From contig JAVXUO010001094.1 of assembly GCA_033065855.1 (NCBI GenBank), forward strand, positions 62,001-126,000: DNA of 64,000 bases, read 5' to 3'. Shown in pieces: positions 21,655-33,770 of this stretch. Position 1 is the first letter of the stretch. Each line of letters opens with the position of its first letter. Position numbers and translations under genes: made by a program. The notes under the pieces were generated by a model. That model was given only the letters and a program-made list of their open reading frames with translations. It searched no databases and had not been told where the DNA came from. The DNA comes from Escallonia rubra. Lineage: Eukaryota; Streptophyta; Magnoliopsida; Escalloniales; Escalloniaceae.

Positions 21655-24600
21655 CTTGTTGTTACTTGGTGATTTTAATGCCATCCAGAGTCCGAGTGAG
21701 AAGTTAGGGGGTAGCAATAGATAGCCTCACTACTATCAGGAGTTCCATGAATGTTTGATTACTTCAGAACTTTCATATTTGAAGTATTCCGGTTGCTTTT
21801 ATACGTGGACTAACTGTCAGAATGATGGTGATACTATTTGTAGGAAGCTTGACCGTGTCCTTGTTAACAATAATTGGATCTCTAATTTTCCTAAATCTGA
21901 AGCGGTTTTTCGTCCTAGAGGTATCCCTGATCATTGACCCATCCTCGTCCACTCTCTTATCAAAGTTGACAAGGTGCCCCAGCCGTTTAAAATTTTTGAT
22001 ATGTGGGCTAATCATCATAGGTTTTTACCTCTGGTTGCTAAAGTGTCGGGCACGCCCCTTGCGGGTTTGATATGTTCAGGGTTGTCAGGAAGCTTAAGTT
22101 GCTTAAGGACTTCAATAAGGAACACTTTAGCAACATTTCAGGTATACTTAATACGACTAGGGCTTCCTTAGAGCACTCAGAACATGTTAGCATTGAACCC
22201 TCTTGACCCAGTGTGGCGTCAAAGGAGAAGCTAGAGCTTTTTGCTAGAGTGACTAGAGAGGATGAGAGTTTTCTCAAGCAAAAATCTGGGATTCACTAGC
22301 TAGACGTGGGAGATAAAAATAACAATTTTTTCTTCAAGTCAGTTAATAAGAGAACGAATTTTAATAAAATTAGTTCTCTTCTTCGGTCTGACGGAACCAT
22401 CCTTGAAGACCCGGATTTGGTTAAGGTTTCAATTGTTGACCATTTTCAAAGTTTTTTGGGGACTAGTGGTCCGGGTCACTATTCGGGATTGAATGAGCTG
22501 AGGAACTGGATGTCGAAATCTCTTTCAGATTCTCAGCAGCGTGAGATGGGTCGTGAGGTTACTGAGGACGAGATACAAACGGTTTTCTTTTCTCTCAAGG
22601 ATGGTAAGTCCCCTGGTCCTGATGGGTATAATGCCCTCTTTTTTAAGAGGGCATGGAATATTGTGGGGAAAGAGATTGTGGAAGCGATTCATGATTTTTT
22701 TGGTAATGGTCAGATTCTCAAAGAAGTTAACCATACTTTCCTTGTCTTTATCCCCAAAGTGACTAATCCCTCGAACCTTAATGATTACGGACCTATTTCT
22801 TGTTGTAACACGATTTATAAGTGCATAGCCAAGATCATTGCTAATCGTGTTAAGGTGGTGCTTGGGGACCTCATTGATCCTTCCCAGACAGCCTTTGTTG
22901 CCTCTCGGAGTATTGCATATAATATCCTCTTGTCTCAGGAGCTCATGCGGAACTATCATCGGGACGATTTTAGGGTTCCTAGATGCGCCATGAAGGAGGA
23001 TTTGATGAAGGCCTATGACTGTTTGCGTTGGGATTTTCTCTTTGATGTGTTGGTTTGCCTTAGATTTCCCCCCACGGTTATTAGATGGATCAAAGCCTCT
23101 GTCTCTAGCACGAGCTTTTCGATCATCATCAACGGGAAATCTAATGGTTTTTTTTTGGGTAGGGGAGGTATCAGGCAGAGGGATCCGATGTCCCCCTACC
23201 TTTTTTTTATATGCATGGATTTTCTTGCGGGAATGTTACAAAGGCTAGTAGTTGGTAGTCAGTTTCGCTACCACTGGAGGTGCCAAAAGGATGGTATCTT
23301 TCAGCTTGCCTTTGCTGATGATCTCGTGTTTTTTTGTCGGGGTGACCTTCCTTCGGTTCAGGTCTTGAAACATGGTCTCACTGTCTTCCAGTAGTTCTCG
23401 GGACTCGTTCCCAACCCTAATAAGAGCCATGATTTTTTGTCTGGTGTTGAGCCTACCATCAAGGCTTTGATCTCTTCTTGTCTTGGCTTTCTCGAGGGAT
23501 AGCTCCCTATGTGATATCTTGGTCCCCTCTGATCTCCACTTGTTTGCGGAAAGAGGACTGGCAGCCTTTCCTCGACCGTATAGTGAAGAAAGTTAAGCAT
23601 TGGACTTGCAATTACCTGTCGTATGCCGGTAGGGTCCAGTTGATTAGATTAATCTTATTCTCTATCTAGGTTTACTGGGCTTCAGTTTTTAGCCTTCCAA
23701 AGAAAGTGATTCTAGAGATGGAGAGGATTTTTTGAGCTTTCCTTTGGAAGGGTATAGGGCTTTGTACCACGGAGGCCAAGGTGGCTTGGGCTGATGTATG
23801 TTGTCCTGAGGAAGAGGGTGGCCTGGGTATTAAGCAGATTGAGGTGTGGAACTTTGCTGCCATTTCTAGGCATATTTGGTCCATCATATCATTCACGCCG
23901 GATTCCCTCTGGCCGCGGTGGGTTAAGTCCAACATTCTGATAGGAAAGAGTTTTTGGGAGGTCTCTTGCCCCAGTGATTGTAGCTAGTCTTGGCGGAAGA
24001 TTCTCATGGTTAGGGATATGATTCACTCTTTTCCCCGGTATATAGTTGGGGATGGTAGTAGGATCTCTCTGTGGTTTGATTGGTGGCATCTGATAAGTCC
24101 TATCATTCCTTCCCTTGCTGATAGGATTATTTCTGACTTGGGTCTGGGTAGGCGAATGAGGGTTTCTGATGTGATCTTGGGCTCCTCGTGGTGTTGGCCT
24201 ATGTCTAATACACTTGAGCTCATGGAGTTGCGTGAGAATACTCCTAGCTCTTTTCGTCCTATCCCAGATATGCCTGATAGAATCGTCTGGACTGATAGTG
24301 GTTTTGGGGAGTTCTCCATTGCGAGTACGTGGAAGCCTTCAACACAAGCGACCTTTAGCTAGATTGGCTACCTTACTGTCGTGTAAGTGTCGTGTTCCAT
24401 GCCATAACTTCATCTTATGGCTTGCCATTAGGGAAAGGTTAAGTACGCAAGATAGGCTTTTTGCTTTTCATGTCATTCCTAGCGTAAGCTGTGTTTTTTG
24501 TCGCATTCCTTTTGAGTCCCATGATCATCTATTTTTTAGTAGCCCTTTCACGTATAGATTGTGGTCTATTATTCAAAAGAAATGCAATTTTAACTGGTTT

Positions 24601-24860
24601 ATGTTAAGTTGGCAGGGTATGGTTGATAGAGCCTCCTCTGAGTGGCAGGGCCCTGGATTCTCGACATCGATCTGTCGGATGGCTTTTGCAGCATTGGTGT
24701 ACTACATTTGGAGAGAGCAAAATTCTCGTTCCTTCCAGAATAAGTGTACTGATATGGCTTCTTGTTCTGCAGGTCTTGTACATGTCATCCGGTGAAGGTT
24801 GTTCTCTTGTAGAAAAGTAGCCAATACCCTGATTCACCGATGGTTCCAGGGTGAATGGCA
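21655..24860 (+). pseudogene. LINE-1 copy ORF2: endonuclease end, RT, zf-RVT
   Basis: Order: end of the EEP endonuclease (FYTWTNCQNDGDTICRKLDR near 21790-21860), a linker with frameshifts, then a long RT frame at 22306-23394 with GKSPGPDGYNALFFKRAW, QTAFVASRSI, DLMKAYDCLRWDFL and the catalytic FADDLVFF near 23310. After a stop at 23394 come VKKVKHWTCNYLSYAGRVQL and EEEGGLGIKQIEVWNFAAI. The C-terminal zf-RVT region (LWLAIRERLSTQDRL, CVFC...SHDHLFF) lies in 24214-24795. The substitution of Asn/Glu-type residues and several stops mark it as dead, though the RT stretch of 362 codons is open. Confidence 0.9.
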
Positions 24861-25264
24861 ACTCCCCGACTCCATCTTCGCTTGATGCCGTCATGGTTTG
24901 GTCCAGATTGATATTCGGGGGATTGGTACACGTATAGACAGACCCTTGCAGTTTTTAGCATGATTTATCGCGTTGTTAGTGCGATGCTCTTTCTACCAGG
25001 ATCTCTAGACTCTCCACATGGCTTCACATGTTGCTTCCTATGGCCTTTCTTTGTATGTTCTTTTGTTGATCTAGCTTCGGTGATTATGTATTACCTCTTC
25101 TCTTTTGATGCCGGTGTGTCATGTTTTCAGCCTAGTTAGGTCTACTTTTTAGCTCTTGCTTAGCAAGACTTGCGTTTCCTTTGTTGTATTTCTGGGATAT
25201 GCCCCTTGCATATGTTGTACTATTGTTTCATCGGTTGATATATATTTTTATTTACCGAAAAAAA
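21655..25264 (+). mobile_element. LINE-1 copy (L1 type), 5'-truncated
   Basis: A non-LTR retrotransposon starting inside its endonuclease (GDFNAIQSPSEKLGG at about 21667) and ending in an A-rich tail (A run 25258-25264) after a 3' UTR with AT-rich TATATATTTTTATTTACCG. 5' truncation with a 3' A tail is the normal outcome of target-primed reverse transcription. It interrupts the Tat-like element between protease and RT. It belongs to the same family as the LINE at 39919-48114. I could not find an exact target duplication; taaaga near 21632 and 25268 is only suggestive. Confidence 0.87.
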
Positions 25265-26151
25265 GATGGTAAAGATGCTCGAAAAAGTCGACCTTGGATT
25301 GCACCTTGACCCACAATCCTCCTCCATTTTAGACGATCATGAATCAAGAACAAGTTGATGCTCTACTCAATGGAAGAACATTGTCGCACTCTAAAAAATG
25401 TCTAGGATATCGAGATTCTAAGTCTTTTACTAAAAAAATGAGTGAACATGACTTCCTATGTAATCAAATATGAAGATTCTTCTCCGACTCCATTAGAATA
25501 CGAAAAAGGGGGCAAGCCATAATTGATGAGCTTAGGAAAATTAATCTCGGAACCAAAGAAGACCCGAGGCCAACTATGGTCAGTGCCTTGATGCCTGAAG
25601 AGGAAGTCCAACAGTATACCAACTTTCTCAAAGAATATCAGGATCTATTTGCCTGGTCATATACAGAGATGCCTGGACTCGATCCAGAGGTTGTTGTTCA
25701 GAGGCTAGCTATTCGTCATGGAAAGAGGCCTGTTAAATAGGCCCAAAGGAAGTTTCGGTCAGAATTAGAAGCTTAGATCAAAGCAGAAATTGCCAAGCTA
25801 GCAGGATTTATTAGGGAAGTCCTGTATCCCACCTGGTTGGCAAATATCGTACCAGTCAGAAAGAAAAATGGTCAAATTAGGGTATGCATTGACTTCCGAG
25901 ACTTGAATCAAGCTTGCCCCAAAGATGACTTTTCGCTCCCAATCACAAAACTCCTTGTGGACGCCACTGTGGGATTTGAGGTCTTGTCCTTTATGGATGG
26001 ATATTCTGGATACAACCAGATCCGTATGGCTCTTAAAGATGAGGCTCTTACAGCCTTTCGAACTCCCAAAGGGGTCTTCTGCTATAAAGTAATGCCTTTT
26101 GGGCTTAAAAATGTTGGGGCAACATACCAACTAGCTATGACAGTCATCTTT
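25265..26151 (+). pseudogene. Tat-like reverse transcriptase, N-terminal part
   Basis: Continuation of the Tat-like pol after the LINE-1 copy. A damaged frame reads YTEMPGLDPEVVVQRLAI near 25670, typical of the stretch before RT in Tat elements. Then 25837-26150 reads NIVPVRKKNGQIRVCIDFRD, FEVLSFMDGYSGYNQIRM (first catalytic Asp), AFRTPKGVFCYKVMPFGLKN. The sequence stops before the YxDD box because NA-2 begins at 26152. RNase H and integrase of this element are not present in the window. Confidence 0.9.
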
Positions 26152-29100
26152 TGTCACGACCCGAACCCACGGGTAAGCCCATGAGCGAGATACGTGACCT
26201 TCTGCAGACCCAATGGACTCCAACCAAAGGCTCTGCTAGTCTTTACTACAATCTGTACACAAGAATATATAACCAAGTCGTTGAAATCTATCTCCTTAAT
26301 AATATTTCTAAAATCACGCTTATAATTTCTCAATAAATCTCCAATAACATTTTTTATTTAACGACTAACATAGATCATTTTAAATCTGGTAGAGATCTAA
26401 GCTCCAAACAAAATCTCAAATTACAAATTTAGTACTAGCATACTACCTAATGATTTACTAAATAATCTAAGAGGACTACAACTCCTCTAGCAGTCGTCTA
26501 CCATAATCCTCGTGGCCTTCATTAGTGTAGGTTCCATCTAGACCATCATCGCCTGAAAAAAAAAATTTAAAAGAGTGAGATTGGGGCTCAGTAAGTACAC
26601 ATACCATATCCCTAAAATAGGTTTTAGGATTCATAAAAAACATGCCATGGTTTTCTTCGATTTAAAATTGGTAAACATTTTCACAAGAGATACTATACAT
26701 ATATCTACTTTATGAAAGCAATTCATCCAAGATTCTTAGAACCAAAGTATGACATCAAGAAGGCTCATTAACAACTATCACAGTTCATCGTAACTTAGGC
26801 ATGCTGCGGTCAGCGTACATTCCCCCCTGACTAGGGCCCACAATCCCTACTTCACCCGGGATAAATATTATACAGTCAGGGTATGCGCCCCCTGACTAGG
26901 GCCCACAATCCCTCATTCGTCCGGGATACATATTATTGTGGACGCAAGGGCCAACCACGAGCAATAGTACTCTGCGTCAACGTATCGTCCCGTTAACCAA
27001 GGACCCACGATCTAACTTTCCCCCGTGGATATGGGGCACAACAACAAGGCCAGAAACACCGTCTTATTTAACATAAGCCAATTTTAAAACAACTACTCGT
27101 AGAAACATTCCATGGCATTTTTGATGCATTTTCTCATCAACCAATTTACACAAAGGCAGTAGCGTGTGAAAGGCTTTAAAACTTCTAATTGAAAGAAATC
27201 ATTTATACATATACATAGACGAAAAATAGGGTATACGGAGGAATATAGCAGGAGTACTTACCTCGCTCAATATCTGGTTCTTGAGCTCGTTCAAAAGTCG
27301 GGTCTATCTCTTGTCTATCAAAACCTAAATAACAAACCACACGGATGTCATTCATTGTCGCTTGAGCATGCCTAAGTATTAAGTTTCTCTCAAGTGAGTA
27401 AAATTATCAAATCGCCCCTTGACTTCTGTAAAATTACCTATTCACCCCCGATGTCTAACGTACCATTATCCGCCTAGATATAACCTAAAAGAATATTTTT
27501 AAACCACAGGTGGGTTTTTCGGACAAGAATGGTCATTTTGGGGATTTTCCGCCCGGAACCCTAAACTGCTCATTAAATTGAGCGCTAATGCTCATGTTCC
27601 AATAATATATCAAACGGCACTGGAATGCCACGAAATTTCAGACACTCAAGCGTCGCAGCAATTTTAGATCACTGTAAGATTCTAGGCTAATTTGTTTTTT
27701 TTGTTTACTACGTTAAATAATTTAAAAACCTATTTTTAAATTATTAATTGTTCGAGACATTTCCCATGCCAGAAAAATCCCAGAAACTTTCACGCTGAAG
27801 GTTTTACAAAAATAAGGGAAGTTTTAGTTTTGTACTTTGTCTAAATCTACTCAGAAATAGTCTTTAAAAATAATTTAATAAACTGTTGTAATAGTAAAGC
27901 GTTACGCCATATCCAATCGAGTGCTATGCCGCTAATAACGCTAAAAATACCAAACGACTTTCAAAGATTTTGAAACTCTAGAATATGCTCCATCATAGCT
28001 ACATAAGACTATTGTAAAATTATCATATTTTAATAACTTAATTTGCTATTTTAAAATACACCGAAATCTCTTGTTCGGATAAAATTAGTTAGCATGCTTC
28101 CCGAGCTCAGAAAAATCTAAACTTTTTCCTGTGTGTAGATCTTGCAAAAATAATATAAGTTACTCTTTTGAGTTTTGTCCAAATAAATTTCTAGATATAT
28201 CTTAAAATTTTGGAAAAGAACTGCTAAAACAATATTGCCATTAGCGACACGTTTGAGTCTAATTTTAAAACAAAAACATTTCCCTCTCTCTGTGCAATCA
28301 ACTCCTTCTTCATACCAACCCAGCAGTGTTCTTACATGAAACCACTTCACACACAAAACTCACATACATGCAAATTCACACAGCCGTCCTATATATCTAT
28401 ACACCACACCCACACATGTATATATTAACAAATCCCATTTCTTTCTCACACCCACTGCCTCATGGCAGTGGGTCTTCCCTCTCTCCATTCTCTCACGTAT
28501 AACAGTGCACCCCATCACACCCACTTGCACTCTAACACTCATTTGCATCACTTGCACTCTAACACCCACTGCCGTGAGGCAGTGGGTCTTCCATTCTCTT
28601 TTTGTTTCTTTTCTTCTCATGAATCATTCATACACATACACAATGCATGCACAATCACCCTTACACAGCATACACTCCGTGATATGCCCTCTCCATTGCC
28701 TCACGGCAGTTTGTCTTTGAGTCCACTCCCTCGCGGCAGTGGTGCCCTTTTGCCGAATTATCACGCCTGTTACCATATGATTTCCAAAACCCACATCATA
28801 TTACACTAACAATTCTCACGGCATACCCATTTTCTATACAGCTTCTTACTCTTCCCTGTTTATACTCACCAACAACACTCACCCACATACACCCGTTAGT
28901 AACACATACATACTTGGTTATCCTGTACACCTTCTCGTAATACACACACCCACACACCTGAACACGTAGCTTACACACACACACACACACACACATATAT
29001 GGCTGCTTTGGACACCCATGCCGTCACACCAATGGCAGTCCACACTCACAAAATACCCGCGACAGTACATGACACTCTGGACCCATATAGTTTGCGCACC

Positions 29101-29560
29101 GATGAATGTATATATATAAACCTGTATGTTAGAAGGAGATCTTACCGGAAAGGATGAGTCGATCGTCGCCAAATTTTGCTTGCTTCCGTCTCTCTCAGTA
29201 TCCCTTCTCTCTCAACCGAGCTCCAGAAAGAAACGAAAATTTAGATGCGTCTGCTCTCTCGTGGTGTATATATATATATAACCCTAAATTGTATAATTAC
29301 AATAAACCCCCTTACCATTTCAAGAGCCATTTAAATTCTACTCGGAACTTTTATTATTACAAAAAACGCCCAATATAGTTATTTATGAAAGATAACGTAT
29401 TAAAAGAATTTAACGAGTTATTACCTAACCCCGCTACACTAATTCGTCACTATAAGCCACTCAAAAATAATATACCAATGCTAAGTAAGAGTTCATCACT
29501 AAAAAATTATTTTCGCCCGAAAAGAATAATTATAATAAAGAAAATGTTTCGGGCATTACA
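26152..29560 (-). repeat. NA-2 3' LTR
   Basis: 3,409 bp; plus strand begins TGTCACGACCC and ends CGGGCATTACA. It aligns with the right LTR in long blocks at roughly 90-95% by eye, but keeps about 0.8 kb near its sense start (28360-29500) that the right LTR lacks. It contains a two-unit repeat built on CCCCTGACTAGGGCCCACAA (26820-26935), a hairpin cluster (28451-28745), an (AC)n run near 28970-28995 and a (TA)n run near 29265-29280. Open frames at 28462-28809 follow the repeats and show no gene signature. Confidence 0.9.
28451..28745. repeat. Array of ACTGCC-N4-GGCAGT hairpins in the NA-2 LTR
   Basis: Two perfect inverted repeats with 9-bp arms: CCCACTGCC-TCAT-GGCAGTGGG at 28451-28472 and CCCACTGCC-GTGA-GGCAGTGGG at 28565-28586, each followed by TCTTCC. 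Two weaker relatives follow near 28693-28710 (ATTGCC-TCAC-GGCAGT) and 28728-28742. The related LTR at 59316-60727 has the same motif near 60400 and 60684. Confidence 0.85.
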
Positions 29561-29574
29561 TTCTCTCCTCCTTT
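29561..29574 (-). other. NA-2 polypurine tract
   Basis: The minus strand reads AAAGGAGGAGAGAA directly before the TGTAATGCCC start of the left LTR. This sets the orientation of NA-2 and the LTR boundary at 29560/29561. Confidence 0.9.
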
Positions 29575-31636
29575 AAAATAATTTGGTCCTCCAAATTTGG
29601 TGTTTGCTAGATCGTTGCTCTTTATCATGTCTGATCATATCCCTCGTCACTACACTCAACTTTACCTCACTTTAATCCAACAACTAAAATTACATAAAAT
29701 ATTATTCTTAAATCACAAGCTCCACCGCAATGTCAATGATACCTGTACATTTTGACCTTTCTCCATTTATACCTTTAAATCGTCACTAAGAAGTGAAGTC
29801 TCACCAAATGAGCGACTGTCACTAAATTCAAATAAACTGTTACAAATTCACTGTAAACCCAATTCGAGAGCTGGCACATTACATTCTCCTCTCGTTAAGA
29901 GAAATTCGGTCTCGAATTTTACAATATTTATAACGTTGTCTGGAGACCAGGCTTTCGCTGCGTGAATCTGATAGCAACCAATATAGCAGCAGAGTACTTG
30001 CCTAATTCCGCAATAAAATCCATATCGCACGAATACACAAACTTGACAATTCATTTCAAATCATAACGTCAAGCTTAAACTTATCAGATTATCACTTGCG
30101 CGCTAACAGTTCTAGAACCACATGATCCGATGACCTTGATGTTTAATAATTTAGTTCTTATACGAAATACGCTTAAATTGAAAACCTATGTTCATAAGAT
30201 TTTTATTGACGGAAATTCAAAAATTCATAATCGCAAATAACTAATCCCGAAAGGAACCCTTCATTCAAATATCTCATGTCTCTAACCTCAAGAGACAACA
30301 TCATTTTCAAAAGTCACAAGCTTTTTAACATCAAGAGACAACATTCACAATCGTAGCAGCTTCAATAGCTCCAAAATACGAGTCAAGAACATCAATAGTA
30401 GCTTCTGTAAGGTCCATAGCAACTTCAAGCATTTCACTGTACTATAAAACTCAGATTATAACCTAAGATTCTATAATCTAACCAACCGGATATCATTACT
30501 CAATCTCGAAATAGTTATGGCTCAGCTAGTACGAAGCTCACCAACTATATTTACTCCACTCCACTCCAACTCTGCTGCTATGCTTTTTAGATAACATACC
30601 ACAATATATTCTTTCGCACAGTCTACTTAATAATAGCAAGCTTAACCAGCAACCCTATGGTGCACTGAAGTACAAAAAAAATTCTCACATATGACTTTCA
30701 CTCTGAAGGATCGAATCTTAAATTCCACCTTCCATTTTCATCAGCCTAGTTACAAATCTACATAATCATATAATCTAACCAGCGGGATCATTACTTAAGC
30801 TCTAATATCCCAAAACCGTAATGCTCTTAACTTATGTCCGACTTATACCATGGCCAAAGTAAAATAACATACTCAGCCATTTTCATTCATTAGAACCAAG
30901 ATTATATGCCTACAATACTGAATCAGAAAACACTTTTGAAAGGATAGAAGGGATAGAAAGCGCACCCGTAACCACTGAATCGGATGCCTGCGAGTCCTGC
31001 TGGGTTTTTGCAAGAACCATTGTCGTTGCCCGGGGTCCTGTTACATCCTCATTTGGTATGCATGCATGTGTGTGTGTGTGTGTATATATATATATGTATG
31101 TATATTACCGTTCTAAAAAAATTGATTGCATTCCAAATCAAGAAGACCTCATAGGTGTTTCTCCATTTTTACCTTCTCACACTCTACTTAATAATAGAAA
31201 GCTTAACCAGTAACCCTATGGTGCACTGAAGTACAAAGAAATTCTCACATATGACTTTCACTCTAAAGGATCGAATCTTGAGTTCTACCTTCCATTTTCA
31301 TCAGCCTAGTTACAAGTCTACATTATCATATAATCTAACCAGCGGGATCATTACTTAAACTCTAATATCCCAAAACCGTAATGCTTTTAACTTATGTCCG
31401 ACTTAAACCATGGCCAAAGTAAAATAACACACTCTGCTATTTTCGTTCATTAGAACCAAGATTATATGCCTACAATACTGAATTAGAAAACACATTTGCA
31501 AGGATAGAAGGTATAGAAAGCTCACCCTTAACCACTGAATCAGATGGCTGCGAGTCCTGCTGGGTTTTTGCAAGAACCTTTGTCGTTGCTCGGGGTCCTG
31601 TTGCATCCTCATTTAGTTGACTTTGTGGTCCAATTC
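29575..31636 (-). other. NA-2 interior, non-coding, with an imperfect duplication
   Basis: No coding frame with a recognisable domain. A block of about 440 bp (30617-31055) is repeated at 31178-31615, offset about 560 bp, with a spacer holding (TG)n and (TA)n runs near 31070-31100. Copies begin CTACTTAATAATAGMAAGC and end GGGGTCCTGTTRCATCC. The second copy abuts the gag remnant. Confidence 0.8.
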
Positions 31637-32057
31637 TAGGTCAATCCCTAACGAAATGACCCTCTTGTCCATATGAGAAACATTCCCTCGTTTTCCACCT
31701 ACAGAGTCGATCAGGATGAAAGTGATTAGACTTGCGGCATGCCATCGATCTAGCTTTTCTACTCTCCCAAGGTGCTGAGTTCCTTTGGAAGTTCTTCCGT
31801 TGGCCATTCCAAGTTTTGTGCAGTTCCTTTCGCAAAAAGGCGTCATCTTCCTGAAGTCTATTTCTCGCTGCTGCTCTAATTCTGGCACGCCTATTCCCTT
31901 CTCTGCCAGACGTAGGTCCCCATATGGCCCTAGAATGTGGATTCGTCAATGTCCTTAGATTAGACCCTTGAGATTGCTCGGTCGACGATGTCTTCTGGGA
32001 TAAAGAGGAGTTTCCCTTGTCCATAGAAGGTTCGATAGGGGCTTCTTGTCTAGACAT
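31637..32057 (-). pseudogene. NA-2 gag remnant with defective zinc knuckle
   Basis: A 138-codon minus-strand frame, the only protein-like trace inside NA-2. It is Arg/Gln/Ser-rich, like the tail of Tekay gag, and ends ECFSYGQEGHFVRD followed by TGA. The usual knuckle is CX2CX4HX4C: here the second Cys is Tyr and the last Cys codon (TGC/TGT) is TGA. An upstream partial knuckle (ACRKSNHFHPDRLC) also has one Cys changed. It probably no longer binds RNA. No capsid domain precedes it. Confidence 0.72.
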
Positions 32058-32834
32058 CCTACAGCTAAAGCAAACGAGAGGTCGTCAGATTAAAGGCGTA
32101 ATATATCTCACTTATGTAAATCAACGAGTACAATGTGTTTGAAGTTCACTAACCAAAATCATGAGATCACCTAGTGGTGAATATTTCTCCCATCTATTTT
32201 ATTAGTCTGCAATGCTTTCGTTGCGCATTCTAATACCTCAAAACAAACAGTTCATACTGTTGCCAAAATCCAACATAGAGAAAAGTATTACCTTAATAGT
32301 ACCTAAAATATAGTTACACACATATGTCACGCATCCACCAAAGTTGAAGTATGTAATCTACCACATCACTTATATCTCTCAATCACCCCACAGCCTATAG
32401 CCACTAGCTGTTAGAGCTATCCACAAGAAGATCATAATCCTAACCCTCAATCATCTTCTTTGGGTACATTTTAAAATCTTTAAATTCAAAAGGCGAGTAG
32501 TATCGGTCAACTACTGCGTAATTGGCCCAAATCTCAATCTTATGCTAAAATATCAGATAAAAAAAATGGTCAAAACCTAATCCACCTTTTCAAAGTCTAA
32601 TCTATATCACATATTACCTTAGGCTTAGGAGTCTACAGTATCTTAAGCTTAACCCCTAACTACCGCCAGACGTACTGTTTTAGCTTAATAACCAATTACT
32701 TAACCTTTTCCCAAACTCTTAATAAGAACACGTATCAACAAAAATCTAAAATTACTTAGTCAAAAAATTTTCCTTTCCCATCCCACTCCACTCTCATTAG
32801 CCTAGATACGAGTCTTCAGAATCATATACCTATA
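32058..32834 (-). other. NA-2 leader, no gene seen
   Basis: About 0.78 kb between the PBS and the gag remnant. AT-rich, no coding signature and no clear repeat. Confidence 0.6.
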
Positions 32835-32845
32835 CTCTGATACCA
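32835..32845 (-). other. NA-2 primer-binding site (initiator Met-tRNA)
   Basis: The minus strand reads TGGTATCAGAG four bases after the ...ATGACA end of the right LTR. It matches the plant initiator Met-tRNA site also seen in NA-1. Confidence 0.93.
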
Positions 32846-33770
32846 ATTCTGTCATGACCCAAACCCACGGGTAGGCCTGTGAGCTAGATATATGACCGGC
32901 CGCAGACCCAATGGACTCCAACCAAGGGCTCTGCCAGGCCTTACTACACCCCGTACACAAGAATCTATAACCAAGTAGTTTAAATCTATCTCCTTAATAA
33001 TATTTCTAAACTCACGCTTATAATTTCTCAGTAAATCTCCAATGACATTCTTTATTTCATGACTAACATAGATCATTTTAAATCTGGTGGAGATCTAAGC
33101 TCCAAACAAAATCTCAAATTACAAATTTAGTACTAGCATACTACCTAATGATTTACTAAATAATCTAAGAGGACTACAACTCCTTTATCAGTTGTCTACC
33201 ATAATCCTCGTGGCCTTCATCAGTGCCGGTTCCATCTAAATCATGCCTGAAAATAATATTTAAAAGAGTGAGCTTGGGGCCCAGTAAGTTCACATACCAT
33301 ATCCCTAAAATAGGTTTTGGGATTCGTAAAAAAATGCCATGGTTTTCTTGGATTTAAAACTGGTAAACAATTTCACAAGAGATACTATATATATCTACTT
33401 TATGAAAGCAATTCATCCAAGATTCTCATAACCAAAGTATGACATCAAGAAAGCTCATTAACAACTATCACAGTTCATCGTAACTTAGGTATGATGCGGT
33501 CAGCGTACATTCCCCCCTGACTAGGGCCCACAATCCCTATTTCACGCGGGATAAATATTATTTGGTCAGGGTATGTGCCCCCCTGACTAGGGCCCACAAT
33601 CCCTCATTCGTCCGGGATACATATTATTGTGGACGTAAGGGCGAACCACGAGCAACAGTACTGTGCGTCAACGTATCGTCCCGTTGACCAAGGACCCACG
33701 ATCCAACTTTCCCCCGTGGATATGGGGCACAACAACAAGGCCAGAAACACCGTCTCATTTAACATAAGCC

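Noticed and set aside
22525..22959. 144-codon open frame antisense to LINE RT
   Set aside because: Shadow of the RT frame; the same antisense frame is broken in the second LINE copy.
21628..25275. taaaga near 21632 and 25268 as target duplication of the LINE-1 copy
   Set aside because: Only six bases, not flush with the element ends and likely by chance; reported only as suggestive.
28462..28809. 115-codon open frame in the NA-2 LTR
   Set aside because: Covers the hairpin repeats and gives a His/Thr/Leu-rich repetitive peptide; a by-product of the array.
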